Part shown: positions 36,572 to 46,103 of the stretch, one piece after another
Numbering within the stretch: the first letter of the stretch is position 1
Layout: every line of letters starts with the position of its first letter
Source: Rhynchopus sp. YZ270_cl-10
Lineage: Eukaryota; Euglenozoa; Diplonemea; Diplonemida; Diplonemidae
Reading direction: 5' to 3'
Assembly: GCA_964035575.1 (NCBI GenBank)
Contig: OZ037920.1
Coordinates: 744,001-808,000, forward strand
DNA length: 64,000 nt
Notes under the pieces: generated by a model
The model's database searches: none
What the model was told of the DNA's origin: nothing
The model's input: only the letters and a program-made list of their open reading frames with translations
Translations under genes and position numbers: made by a program

Positions 36572-36692
36572 AGATGGTGCCGTTTTCGTAAAAAATGTTC
36601 GGCCGTAAAAAAGGTCGAACTTTCAGAAAAGTCTTGAAAATGTCGAACATAGTTACGATCGAAAATTTTTGTACGAAGACGGTATATGAAAT
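36572..36692. repeat. Imperfect inverted repeat upstream of HUS1
   Basis: The left arm (CCGTTTTCGTAAAAAATG, GGTCGAACTTTC) pairs with the right arm (GAAAATGTCGAAC, TTTTTGTACGAAGACGG). About 115 bp before the HUS1 start; it may be a small MITE-like element or a promoter structure. Confidence 0.5.
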
Positions 36693-36808
36693 AGTCATTC
36701 AACGTCTCTTTTGACGAGAGGTATATTCATCTTTCAAGGTTTTCCTTTCGTTGTATTCCACCACCTCCCCCCCTTTCAGTTGGTCTCACATAACACACCA
36801 CACACGTA

Positions 36809-37726
36809 ATGCGGTTTCGCACTCAAATCCGCCAGGTGAGACAGTTGGTGCAGTCGTTGACCATTCTTGGTAGGGTGACGAAGGGCGATGCAGTGTGGAA
36901 GCTGTGCGAGCGGAGGCTGATGCTTGTTGGCGGGGGCGGGTCGGGGCAGGTGCAGGTAGTGTGCACGATCAACACCTCGCAGGTGATGGAGGCGATGCGC
37001 ATAGAGTCGAAGCAGAACAATCAGATCTATCTGCGCGTGGATGTGGCCTCGTTGCTGAGGATTCTCAAACCGGCGGATCGTGCGAGCGATGTCAACCTCA
37101 AACTCGGTGTCTGCAAGGAAACCCGCAAGCCCATCCTCATCTTCGATATGCACGTCAAAGCTACGTCCCACTCCAACTCCCACGATATTGTACAAGAGAT
37201 CCCTGTCTCCGTCATGAATGACGAAGAGGTTGGTGATATGGTCATCCCAGATGTCACAGAGCTTGGCTCAGGGTCCGTCTCGCTCTTCCTCCCGCCGCTC
37301 CAAGATGTCCGCCCGTTTGTCGAAAAAATGGCAAAGATCGCAGAAAAGGTGCAAGCAACAGCAACAGTCTTCCGCGGTGAGTCTGGTCTCCTCCTCCCCA
37401 ACGGCGGGGTGTTAGAACTGCGGACACAAACCCCAATGTTTTCATCTGCAACGCAGTACCAAAGCCTGCCGACCTTCAAGGGTACGGAAGGAGAGGCAGG
37501 GGGGGAGTGGACGGCAACGGTGGTAGAGGGGAGTGGGGGTGCCGCGACCCAGCAGCACCGCACAGCAACGTGTGTGGTCGATGCGAAACGTCTTCTCTCT
37601 GTCCTGGATGTCGACAAGATTGCGCCGTCGCAGGTGCTCGCTCACTTCTCCCCACAACAGCTCGTTGTCCATGCCACAGCAAACGGAGAAATTGCAATTC
37701 TTTTTCAGGTCCCGGGATTGACGTAA
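36809..37726 (+). CDS. HUS1: HUS1, subunit of the 9-1-1 checkpoint clamp
   Basis: 305 residues (animal HUS1 about 280). HUS1 forms the PCNA-like RAD9-RAD1-HUS1 ring loaded at damaged DNA to activate ATR signalling. Family features: the MRFRTQI start, NNQIYLRVDVASLLRILK (human NNEIYLELTSENLSRALK), HDIVQEIPVSVM (human VTHDIPIKVI), FLPPLQDVRPFVEKM and the C-terminal FQVPGLT. Single exon. A strong 3'-splice-like CCCCCCTTTCAG 31 bases upstream suggests a leader intron or trans-splice site. The C-terminal half has Gly-rich insertions relative to animal HUS1. Confidence 0.93.
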   Translation: MRFRTQIRQVRQLVQSLTILGRVTKGDAVWKLCERRLMLVGGGGSGQVQVVCTINTSQVMEAMRIESKQNNQIYLRVDVASLLRILKPADRASDVNLKLGVCKETRKPILIFDMHVKATSHSNSHDIVQEIPVSVMNDEEVGDMVIPDVTELGSGSVSLFLPPLQDVRPFVEKMAKIAEKVQATATVFRGESGLLLPNGGVLELRTQTPMFSSATQYQSLPTFKGTEGEAGGEWTATVVEGSGGAATQQHRTATCVVDAKRLLSVLDVDKIAPSQVLAHFSPQQLVVHATANGEIAILFQVPGLT

Positions 37727-37813
37727 AGGTTTGGAGTCTCTGGGAGGGGGGGTGATTTTTTTTTGTAATTTTGTTGGTATCTTACCCAGCCTGCAAAAAA
37801 AAACTTTTGTATT

Positions 37814-37862
37814 AGTGGAGCTCATCCTCGGGTGTCTACACTAATACAACCAAGTTTTCAAA
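37814..37862 (+). repeat. Family A short repeat, 88 bp after the HUS1 stop
   Basis: Perfect consensus: AGTGGAGCTCATCCTCGGGT, GTCTACACTAATACAACC, AAGTTTTCAAAA. Confidence 0.7.
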
Positions 37863-38264
37863 AAAACAAAAAATACGTGAAAAAAATGGGGAGGAAATTA
37901 TTCTAAACGTCTCGTCTTTTTTTTCCTCTTTGCTGCACTTCTTGGTATTTGAGGTGCATTTTGTTTCCCCCATTTTCCAATTGCAATGTTCCCCTGCTGC
38001 GTTCAACGGGGGGGGGAAGAAAAATATTCAGTTATCTTCTAAAAAGTTCAGTTGGTGGTTGCTATTGTTTTGGGGTTTTTTTGTAGTTTTTTTTATTTTT
38101 AGTTTTTTTAGTTGTGTTTTATTGACACATATAAGCCAAACCTCGTGAGGTAGTTGTTTTTCTCAGGCTTCCTTTTCCGGAAATTGAACCCCAATTCCCC
38201 GTTACCCGTTACAGCCACAGTAGTCCACTGCACTACTGTAAGGGAAGGGGAGGAGAGAAATTAC

Positions 38265-38327
38265 AGTGGAGATTGCACAAACTGTGGCAACACAACCGAG
38301 GCAACTACACTACTCCAACAATTTTTC
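38265..38327 (+). repeat. Family B short repeat
   Basis: AGTGGAGATTGCACAAACTG, GGCAACACAACCGAGGCAAC, CTACTCCAACAATTTTTC. Confidence 0.65.
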
Positions 38328-38467
38328 AGAAAAAAGAGAGGGTATTTCACTCTCTTTAACAACAACAAAAGCAAACCAAACAAGAAATGCAACAAAAAAA
38401 AAACTCCTCCAACCCCACCAACTGCACTACGCTTAGACAGAGTCAAGGGGAGGAAGAAAAAAAAAAA

Positions 38468-38516
38468 TAGTGCAGCTCATCCTCGTGGTGTCTACACTAC
38501 AAACCAAATTTTCAAC
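38468..38516 (+). repeat. Family A short repeat
   Basis: AGTGCAGCTCATCCTCGTGG then TGTCTACACTACAAACCAAA; worn copy. Confidence 0.55.
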
Positions 38517-38801
38517 AAAAAAATAGACCAACATATTTTGTCAACCCAATGTTCCCATAGTGCCGTTTTTCCTTCATTCCTCCTCAAGCACCACCACCCA
38601 TCCTACCCTAGGCCCCCCCACCCCCCCACCCCCCCACCCCCCCACCCTCCCACCCCCCCTACACATAACCACATAACAACACTATCTCCCCCTCTCTCTA
38701 AACAAAAACAAAACAAAACAAAACAAAACAAAACAAAACAAAACAAACTTTCAATCCCCCTCCCTCCCTCCCTTTCATTTTGATCTCATTATTTTATTTC
38801 A

Positions 38802-41123
38802 ATGCAAGCAGACAATGTGACTCTCGGATCGCAGAGGCGACAACGGGGTGACCCCTTTCGGGAAAGTCGTATTCAGAGGGTGATTAAAGATGCACGCGCA
38901 ACCTTAGTCAACCCCACCCGCCCTGAGACACCTCAGGACCGTGGTTTCTACAATAAATTAAGCGCATCGCGACAGACCACCCCGGTTACGTTACAACCTG
39001 TAGACAGAACGTTGTGGGGCGGCAAGGCGCCGTTGGGTACCCAACCACCCCCAGCTACCGGAACACCAGGTATCAGCGCAGCGCAAGCGAAAGCTGCGAA
39101 CAGAGAAGAATACTTTTCGACCGCGGCGACCCCTGAGGTTCTCAACCTTGAGGAAGATGACCACCATGACCCGAAATTCTCCGCTCTCCGCTCTCTTATG
39201 TCTCTCGTGGAGACGGAACACTCTGTAAACACTCTCCGAGAGGCGCTCGCAAAGGTGAACGAAGTGCATGATTCGATCCTCGCATCGACACCTCAAGAGG
39301 AGCTGAGAGGGAACCGTCTTCTTCGCCGCCTTTCGCATTATCTTCAAAAGGTTCTGGCAGACGCAGATGACTCCTTAGTGTTAATCCGTGCAAGCCGGGT
39401 TCTCATAAAATATGCGGGGTCGTGTTATACAAAAGGGGAAGGAGGTGATGAGGATAGAGAATCTGTCATGCTCTGTCTGCATTGTTTGTATGCACTGTCG
39501 AAGGTCGCAGGGAACGATGGGTTGTTCAGTGAGGAAGGGATATTGGAGCCGATATTGCTGTGTTTGGAGCAGGGTTCGGGGTTTGTTGATTGCATTGATG
39601 TGCTAACGCTTGCGTGCGGGGTATTAAAGAATACTTCAAATTGCGGTGAAATTCAATTAAAATTGGGGACATCTGGAGCGATTAGGGTGTTAACTACACT
39701 ATGCAAAGTTCATATTCAACGAATCGCGGTGGAAGCACAACAGGCAACTGAAGTGCGTGCTAGGGTAGATCTTCTCATTCAGGCAACCGGAACGCTACGG
39801 AATTTATCGCTTTCTAGCGCGCACAACCATCAGTTCACAAAGCTGGGGACAATCAATGTGCTCTACCCATCTTGCTTTCGGGAGTTGAAAGCATATCGTG
39901 ATGTCGTTCTGAACGCATCAAGAATTCTTGCAAAACTCAGCCACACCGACGACTGCAAAGCCGTACTCTCTCGAGACAGCACCCCCACCCCCGACCTCCA
40001 CAACCACGTCGCAGACATACGAAGCATGATCGACACCCTATCCGTCTACAGAACGGTGACACCCATTGCAGTACGCATTCTCTTTACCTTAGGAAACCTT
40101 GTTCAAAGCGCGGAAACTGTGAGAACGCAGATCGGCATTCAGAGTGGATTGATTCCTCTCTTAGCAGAGATTTTCTGTGAATATTGTGAGACAGATGAAG
40201 CGTTGTGCGGTGAAATGGAACATTCTTGGCCACCAGAGGTTTTAGAAGGGGAAGGTGGGGTTGCACCGTTGAGCATGATCGATGCGTCTCCAGGATGCAG
40301 CCCAAGAAGCGCGAGCGGTGTGCAGGATGACAAAGGGGGTGCGGTGCGTCTCAGAGAGAGCGGCGATTTGTTGACCAAAATGGTGCGTTTTTTTGCAAAT
40401 CTTGCGATATCTCCCGAAGTCGGCCCAGCCATAGCTGCAGAAGGATCTGTCGTTTTAAACCTCATTAAATTGCTTCAAACCAAAAAGGTTGATACCTCTG
40501 AAGAGCTTCTTCTGAACACCGTCTGCTGCATAACCAATATGAGCTACTACATCCCCGAAGAAGGTGAAGCACCCAATTTGGTAACAAAACACCAATGGGA
40601 AATTGGAGAAGCGGTGGCAACATTATTAATGCACGACCACGTGGATGCGGTGATAGAGGTTGGGAGGGTCTTTGGAAATTTTTCGAGATGTGCAGAAATG
40701 CGCGCTTGGATGGTACAAACAAGAGTAGACGAAGCCTGCGCAATCTTGATAGACCATTCCGATAGGAGAGTGGTGCTGGCAGTGTGTGGAGTGCTATTAA
40801 ATTTTTCGTCCGATCCCAAGCATGTATCTCTGTTCGCAAACTATGAGCTGTTGCAACGCATTCAAGAGGTTCTGGAAATTGTGGAGCACACAGACTTTGA
40901 GCTGCTCTCGCTTCTCTTCAAGCTGTGCTATAATTTAGCGGATAAAGGCTACCTCACAGAGGCGGCTGCGTCTATAAGAAACCGGGCCATAGAGCTGCTC
41001 TCGATTGCACAGAGTCTTCCGTCTTCCCAGCAGGATCAAGTGTTGGATTTTGAAGAGGTGGCTGGGAACAGCATTGACCTCTTCTCACGGATAATAGCAT
41101 GCGAAGAAGGAGAGGAAGGATGA
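38802..41123 (+). CDS. ARMC2: ARMC2, armadillo-repeat cilium assembly protein
   Basis: 773 residues. ARMC2 proteins are needed to deliver or dock radial spokes and to build motile axonemes. The N-terminal family motif is present (IKDARATL, TRPETPQDRGF, then RTLWGG), followed by armadillo-type helices from about residue 160 to 750 (for example VRFFANLAISPEVGPAIAAE, matching animal RVLANIAIHPGVGPVLAA; ITNMSYY; VFGNFSR; VLLNFSSD). Single exon. Codon use is more AT-tolerant than in tubulin or LPMO, as expected of a modestly expressed gene. It is direct evidence for a motile flagellum in this organism. Confidence 0.9.
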   Translation: MQADNVTLGSQRRQRGDPFRESRIQRVIKDARATLVNPTRPETPQDRGFYNKLSASRQTTPVTLQPVDRTLWGGKAPLGTQPPPATGTPGISAAQAKAANREEYFSTAATPEVLNLEEDDHHDPKFSALRSLMSLVETEHSVNTLREALAKVNEVHDSILASTPQEELRGNRLLRRLSHYLQKVLADADDSLVLIRASRVLIKYAGSCYTKGEGGDEDRESVMLCLHCLYALSKVAGNDGLFSEEGILEPILLCLEQGSGFVDCIDVLTLACGVLKNTSNCGEIQLKLGTSGAIRVLTTLCKVHIQRIAVEAQQATEVRARVDLLIQATGTLRNLSLSSAHNHQFTKLGTINVLYPSCFRELKAYRDVVLNASRILAKLSHTDDCKAVLSRDSTPTPDLHNHVADIRSMIDTLSVYRTVTPIAVRILFTLGNLVQSAETVRTQIGIQSGLIPLLAEIFCEYCETDEALCGEMEHSWPPEVLEGEGGVAPLSMIDASPGCSPRSASGVQDDKGGAVRLRESGDLLTKMVRFFANLAISPEVGPAIAAEGSVVLNLIKLLQTKKVDTSEELLLNTVCCITNMSYYIPEEGEAPNLVTKHQWEIGEAVATLLMHDHVDAVIEVGRVFGNFSRCAEMRAWMVQTRVDEACAILIDHSDRRVVLAVCGVLLNFSSDPKHVSLFANYELLQRIQEVLEIVEHTDFELLSLLFKLCYNLADKGYLTEAAASIRNRAIELLSIAQSLPSSQQDQVLDFEEVAGNSIDLFSRIIACEEGEEG

Positions 41124-41141
41124 ATTTAAAAAAAAAAGGGA

Positions 41142-41210
41142 CAGTGGAGATTGCACAAACTGTGGCAACACAAACCGAGGCAATTACACTACTCCAACAA
41201 TTTATCAAAA
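41142..41210 (+). repeat. Family B short repeat, 19 bp after the ARMC2 stop
   Basis: AGTGGAGATTGCACAAACTG, ACCGAGGCAATTACACTACT, CCAACAATTTATCAAAAAA. It must lie in the ARMC2 3'UTR or at its end. Confidence 0.65.
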
Positions 41211-41306
41211 AAGAGAATAATTGGTGTGAATGGGGGGGGCGCAAAAAGTGCGGAAAAGTGCGCAAGAAGTGCGAATCACCCCCCCTTCAGCCACACCAAT
41301 AATATG

Positions 41307-41365
41307 GAGAGAGCTCATCCTTGGGGGTGTCTATTATTCAAAAAAAAAAAAGCCAAGTTTTCAAA
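41307..41365 (+). repeat. Family A short repeat (worn)
   Basis: GAGAGCTCATCCTTGGGGGT, GTCTATTATTC, CCAAGTTTTC, interrupted by an A11 tract. Confidence 0.45.
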
Positions 41366-41387
41366 AAAAAAAAAAAAAAAAAAGAAC

Positions 41388-41452
41388 AGTGGAGAGATTT
41401 GCACCAAACTGTGGCAACACAACCGAGACAACTACACACTACTCCAACAAGC
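41388..41452 (+). repeat. Family B short repeat
   Basis: GTGGAGAGATTTGCACCAAA, GGCAACACAACCGAGACAAC, CACTACTCCAACAAG. Confidence 0.6.
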
Positions 41453-41891
41453 ATAATAATAAAAAGATGTGCTATCTGTGTGATAAGAGTCTTAAAAAAA
41501 ACTCAAAACAATTTTTTTGGGGGGTTTTTTTGTAGGTGCCTTTTGAGGCCCAAAAGGATCCCAAAAAAAAGGGAGGAAAAAAACATAATAATTTGAGAGA
41601 AAATACAGGGTAAAATGGGAAAAGGGGATATTACGGTTTTCGTGTGTTTTTACGCATGTTAAATAATAAAAGAACAACCGTGTGGTTATAAAATGAAAAT
41701 ATAAAGAAATGTGTGAGAATCCTGGCCTCCTTGGGATGGTTTTGGTTTGTTTTATTTTTTTCTTCCCCCCAATGCAAAAAAGACCTTTTTTTTTGTCTTT
41801 TTTTTTTGTGATAAATCTGTTGATTGGGTGTAGCTCTCATCTAGATAGCCTACACTCCTCAATTTTTTGTATCCAACTCTTTTTTTTTTTC

Positions 41892-42012
41892 AGATGTAAA
41901 CCACGAAATGGATTGTAGGACTGCATGGTTGGGGTGTCCACCCCCCGGTACAGCCGGTCATACCAAGGTACACTCTGCTCACGAGAGGGCTTTGTATTTT
42001 CAAGGCAACTTC
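41892..42012 (+). repeat. Family E repeat
   Basis: AGATGTAAACCACGAAATGG, GTAGGACTGCATGGTTGG, CCCCGGTACAGCCGGTCATA, GAGAGGGCTTTGTATTTC. A fragment of its right end recurs near 42,110-42,142. Confidence 0.65.
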
Positions 42013-42587
42013 TTCTTTTTTTGACTATTTGGTGATTTTGTCTCTCTCCAAGAGAGAGGCACATGCCTATGTTCGATACCATTTATTCACCTTCACACAT
42101 TTGTTCACACTGTCACGAGAGGGCTTTGTATTTCAACTGTTGGGGCATCCTTCTTGGGGGAGTTGTTCCCTCTGTTTCGTTTCTTTTTCGGTGTTGTTAC
42201 CAACATGCGCAAGCGGGTTGGTTGTCACACCCATATGACCCCCCCTTTTCACCCTTCACTTTTTCTAAAATGTGTTTGGTCCTAATTGGACAAAAAATAT
42301 AACGAAAAAAAAGCTAAAAAATCTGTCCGTTTGTTTCCCGTCCAATTACAACCCTCCCCCCCCCCCCCCCCCCCCCATCTTACCCAGCCCCTACTCTGAC
42401 CAACGCACGATGGTGAAGTAAATGAGTTGGCTTGTGGTACTTTGTGATTGCACCATTGTAAGTCGACGGTGAAACTATAGAAGTAAAATGAGGGACGGAA
42501 GGCAAGTCATTTACTTGATCTCTCGAAAGACTCTGACTTATACTGTGCGCTACAGAGAGTTTGAGAGAGTGCTGTAAAGTATTTGTT

Positions 42588-43760
42588 GCATCCAGCTGAG
42601 ACAAGAGCACACTTCTAAGTAGTGATGACTCAACAGGAATTGTTGGAGAGATACCAATCAGAACGACACACTTTTTCATAGTGATGACTCAAGGAAATGT
42701 TGGACAGAGACATCAATGACGTCAGAACTACTTTTGTATTTATCCCTGTTTTAACTATGGCATCCAGCTGAGACAGGAGCACACTTCTAAGTAGTGATGA
42801 CTCAACAGGAATTGTTGGAAAGATAACCAAATGAGAGTTAAAACCACAAAACATTTTGAACACAAAGACACGCCAAGCGCAGCATAGGTTTGCCTGCCCC
42901 ATGACCCACCTGCGTCAGGGGTCGGCTTCATACTGCGCAAGAGCAAATGGACAGCATGTAACCAGCACCCTAGCACTGACCTTGTGAGCTTGGGTGCCTT
43001 GGTGCGGCCCGACATTCAACAAAAGAGAAGATAATGTAGCATGGCATCCAGCTGAGACAGGAGCACACTTCTAAGTAGTGATGCCTCAACAGGAATTGTT
43101 GGAGAGATACCAATCAGAACGACACACTTTTTCATAGTGATGACTCAAGGAAATGTTGGACAGAGACATCAATGACGTCAGAACTACTTTTGTATTTATC
43201 CCTATTTTAACTATGACATCCAGCTGAGACAGGAGCACACTTCTAAGTAGTGATGACTCAACAGGAATTGTTGGAAAGATGACCAAATGAGAGTTAAAAC
43301 CACAAAACATTTTGAACACAAAGACACGCCAAGCGCAGCATAGGTTTGCCTGCCCCATGACCCATCTGCGTCAGGGGTCGGCTTCATACTGCGCAAGAGC
43401 AAATGGACAGCATGTAACCAGCACCCTAGCACTGACCTTGTGAGCTTGGGTGCCTTGGTGCGGCCCGACATTCAACAACAGAGAAGATAATACAGCATGG
43501 CATCCAGCTGAGACAGGAGCACACTTCTAAATAGTGATGACTCAACAGGAATTGTTGGAGAGATACCAATCAGAACGACACACACAGTTGTCATGTGGTG
43601 TCAAAACCACCTTTATGGTACCCCCTATTTTAACTATGACATCCAGCTGAGACAGGAGCACACTTCTAAGTAGTGATGACTCAACAGGAATTGTTGGAAA
43701 GATACCAATCAGAATGACACACACAGTTGTCATATGTGTCACAACCTCTATGTTACCCCT
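42588..43760. repeat. Higher-order tandem repeat, 456-bp period
   Basis: The core GCATCCAGCTGAGACAGGAG starts at about 42,588, 42,760, 43,044, 43,217, 43,500 and 43,640. Alternate spacings of about 172 and 284 bp add up to a 456-bp unit present twice, plus a truncated third. The second half of the unit contains GACCTTGTGAGCTTGGGTGC. A minus-strand frame of 86 codons is kept in both full units, but it matches nothing I know and may be chance. Confidence 0.8.
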
Positions 43761-44070
43761 AGTTAAACTATGAAGCACCCAGCACGTAGATGGGTGCTCC
43801 CTGCAGCACTTCGAACTTCCCAGCCCTGCGACGTTCCTATAGAGACAACGACCAGAACTCTCACCGTTCGGTATCCTCTATACACACCATCACCCACTAC
43901 CACCACGCAAGCAATCACCACACGCACTATACACACTTTAGCACCTAGCCAAACCCTCACCATCACCCCCCCCCCACTACAGAACTCCCACCCCCAAAAC
44001 AACCCTTTTTTATACACAACCCTTTCCTAGCATCACCTCTCTCTTCTGCCTTTCTTGCTTTCCTCAAAAC

Positions 44071-44733
44071 ATGACTGTCTCGGATTCCATCGCTGGGGGC
44101 TTTGCTGCCGAAGCAGAAGCCCTCTGGGCTGCCGGAGAACGTGACGAAGCCATTTTGAAATTTTCTGACGCAGTGGAACACTCTGCAACCCGCGAGGAGC
44201 GTGAAATGTATTTGGTGGGGAAGGGGCATGCGCTGTTGGGGATGAAGGAGAGTGCGGGGGCGAGAGAGTGTTTTGCGGAGGCGCTCATGAGCACGGAGGG
44301 GGAGGCGCAGATTGCGTTTTTAAACAATCTACTGCAGTTGGCTGAGGCGGACGTACAGCCCACACAGGACGACATCATCAGGGCAACCGGGTTCGAAGGC
44401 GATCTCGCCAAGGTCCGTGCCGCAAAGGGCTCCTGTGAACCAGAAGAATCGCACTGCCAAGCCCACGGTCTAGAAGGCTTCAGCGACGAGCAGGTCACTC
44501 TCATAGAGCATATTGCAAAGCATGGTACCTCAGAAGCAGCCATGACCGACCTTTCCGCTGCCCTCGGTGTGTCCACAGCGTACCTGACAGAGCTCTGGGA
44601 GAAAATCGCGCCGGAGGTGAAAAAGACCTTAGAAACATCCCCAGACATGCCCTGTGGACACACCTGTAATACATGCCCTACTAAAGACACCTGCAAGCTT
44701 CATGATACATTAGGAGATCTAGAGGATCTCTAA
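44071..44733 (+). CDS. TPR-like protein with C-terminal cysteine cluster
   Basis: 220 residues, single exon, soluble. The N-terminal half is helical with TPR-like spacing (AEALWAAGERDEAILKFSDA, then GKGHALLGMKESAGARECF). The C-terminus ends with C195-x3-C199-x2-C202-P-x4-C208-x2-H211 before a short acidic tail. That spacing could bind a metal or an Fe-S cluster, but I know no family with this exact arrangement. A mid-region (GFSDEQVTLIEHIAKHG) looks like a small helical domain. Function not assigned. Confidence 0.75.
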   Translation: MTVSDSIAGGFAAEAEALWAAGERDEAILKFSDAVEHSATREEREMYLVGKGHALLGMKESAGARECFAEALMSTEGEAQIAFLNNLLQLAEADVQPTQDDIIRATGFEGDLAKVRAAKGSCEPEESHCQAHGLEGFSDEQVTLIEHIAKHGTSEAAMTDLSAALGVSTAYLTELWEKIAPEVKKTLETSPDMPCGHTCNTCPTKDTCKLHDTLGDLEDL

Positions 44734-44948
44734 GACTTTGTACTTTCAAGTTGCATTTTTTGGGTGTGAATTGAAAAGGTGGTTGAGGAGGAGATGTATG
44801 CATTTTTTGTTGTGCTTTGTTTTTCTGTCATTCAGAGGGGAATGTTATTAAAAAAACAGTGCTTCGGATAATCCCTTAGCGCGAAAATATCCCAAAGTGG
44901 CGTGAGGATGCGGGATACAAAGCAATTCCCTAAAGAGCTTCTTTAGGG

Positions 44949-44983
44949 TAAGGTGGCTAAGCACAGCGAGGCTTAAGTCCACC
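44949..44983 (+). repeat. Family C hairpin repeat
   Basis: AAGGTGGCTAAGCACAGCGA then GGCTTAAGTCCACC; the stem is largely intact. Confidence 0.5.
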
Positions 44984-45195
44984 AAAAACCCCTTTTTTCA
45001 TATATTTTTTTTTGTTCGATACTTTGTCTAAGTAACCCCCGTGTGGTTTGCCAATATTGTGTTCCTGTTACGTTACTGCCAAGTTTAAAGTTTAATTCAG
45101 TTTAGTAACTCAATCAAAATTGTTTTTTTTTGATTGAGGCCAACGTCCGCTGAAGCACAGTGAGTCGTTTTGCACTTTCAACTTCGTTCTTTTTT

Positions 45196-45388
45196 TCCCT
45201 CAACTGGACCCTGCATCACACAGACCTAATTACCCTGTGTCTTCAATGATAATCTGAGTGGAAGCGGGAGTAGAGCATATCAGATGTTAAACCACGAAAT
45301 GGATGTAGGACTGCATGGTGCCGGTACAGCCGGTCATACTAACGGTGCACTGTCATGAGAGGGCTGTTGTATTTCAAGTCAACATTTT
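45196..45388 (+). repeat. Family E repeat, long form
   Basis: Extended left part (GGACCCTGCATCACACAGAC, CTAATTACCCTGTG) followed by the E core (GTTAAACCACGAAATGGATG) and the right end GTATTTCAAGTCAAC. The left extension is also present at 50,612. Confidence 0.65.
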
Positions 45389-45582
45389 TCTTTCTTTATA
45401 GCCAGGGTTTGATTTGTTGATTTGCTGATCCCTATACCTGTACTTTCAATTCGTTGAATGGACAATATTGTGTTTTTTCTACTCTTCAAAGTCAGGATTG
45501 TGATTTTTTTGTCTCATTGCGTCTTTCTGTATCAGCAGATATTTGTCCGCAAAAAAAAAGAAAAGAAAAAGAAAACAAACAA

Positions 45583-45647
45583 AGTGGAGATTGCACAAAC
45601 TGTGGCAACACAACCGAGGCAACCTACACTCCAACAATTTATCAAAC
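45583..45647 (+). repeat. Family B short repeat
   Basis: AGTGGAGATTGCACAAACTG, ACCGAGGCAACCTACACTCC, AACAATTTATCAAAC; lies between two E copies. Confidence 0.65.
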
Positions 45648-45676
45648 AAAAAAGCCACAACCACAACCCTTTCTTC

Positions 45677-45785
45677 AGATGCAAACCACGAAATGGATGT
45701 AGGACTGCATGGTTGGGTCCACCCCCCGGTCCACCCCATCATATACCAATGTACACTGTCACGAGAGGACTGTTGCACAGTTCAA
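45677..45785 (+). repeat. Family E repeat
   Basis: AGATGCAAACCACGAAATGG, ATGTAGGACTGCATGGTTGG, GTACACTGTCACGAGAGGAC. Confidence 0.65.
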
Positions 45786-45953
45786 GCAAAATTCTTCCTC
45801 TCCACCCCCACCCCCCCACCCACCCGCCTCCAACCCCTTCCCTAACCATCCACCTCCACAGGACAAGCCTCCCACCCTCTTCACTTCACTTCACTTCATT
45901 TCCTTCTTTTTACCCCTTTTTTTTTGCGTTTTTTTCCCGGGCATTTTCTTCTT

Positions 45954-45993
45954 CAAGGTGAACATCGAGAGGTTTAGGTCTATCTTACAAACT
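45954..45993 (+). repeat. Family C hairpin repeat
   Basis: AAGGTGAACATCGAGAGGTT then TAGGTCTATCTTACAAAC. Confidence 0.45.
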
Positions 45994-46029
45994 TTGGAGA
46001 AAAAGGACGATCTGTATCTATACCTTACC

Positions 46030-46102
46030 GTAAGGCCGACTTCGGGCTATATTTGAGCACAGATATTTATACCGTGTAAAGGTGACTGTCGATACATAAC
46101 AA
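46030..46102 (+). repeat. Family D hairpin repeat abutting a start codon
   Basis: AAGGCCGACTTCGGGCTATA, TTATACCGTGTAAAGGTGAC, TGTCGATACATAACAAA, followed within two bases by the cyclase ATG. Confidence 0.55.
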
Positions 46103-46103
46103 A

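Larger units (their letters stand above)
33700..36808. other. 3.1-kb homopolymer-rich spacer before HUS1
   Basis: No gene supported on either strand. Contains a C hairpin (34,722-34,760), a (CA)n microsatellite (about 34,588-34,616), CTCTCACAG microrepeats (36,380-36,440), a TCTATTCAGTAGAATAGA palindrome (about 36,556, repeated near 57,625) and an imperfect inverted repeat (36,572-36,692). Confidence 0.6.
37863..38801. other. HUS1-ARMC2 spacer
   Basis: No gene. Holds B (38,265-38,327), A (38,468-38,516), a C7A-type run (about 38,612-38,650) and about nine AAAAC units (38,702-38,747) just before the ARMC2 5' region. Confidence 0.6.
41124..44070. other. ARMC2-TPR protein spacer
   Basis: 2.9 kb with no supported gene: B (41,142-41,210 and 41,388-41,452), A-like (41,307-41,365), E (41,892-42,012 and a fragment near 42,110), a C26-class run (about 42,355-42,377) and the higher-order tandem repeat at 42,588-43,760. 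Confidence 0.6.
44734..46103. other. TPR protein-adenylyl cyclase spacer
   Basis: No gene. Repeats in order: C (44,949-44,983), E (45,196-45,388), B (45,583-45,647), E (45,677-45,785), C (45,954-45,993), D (46,030-46,102). The last abuts the cyclase start codon. Confidence 0.6.

Noticed and set aside
42755-43015. 86-codon minus-strand frame (MSGRTKAPK...) in the 456-bp repeat, resembling a histone tail
   Set aside because: Similarity ends after a few basic residues; kept only because the repeat units are nearly identical.
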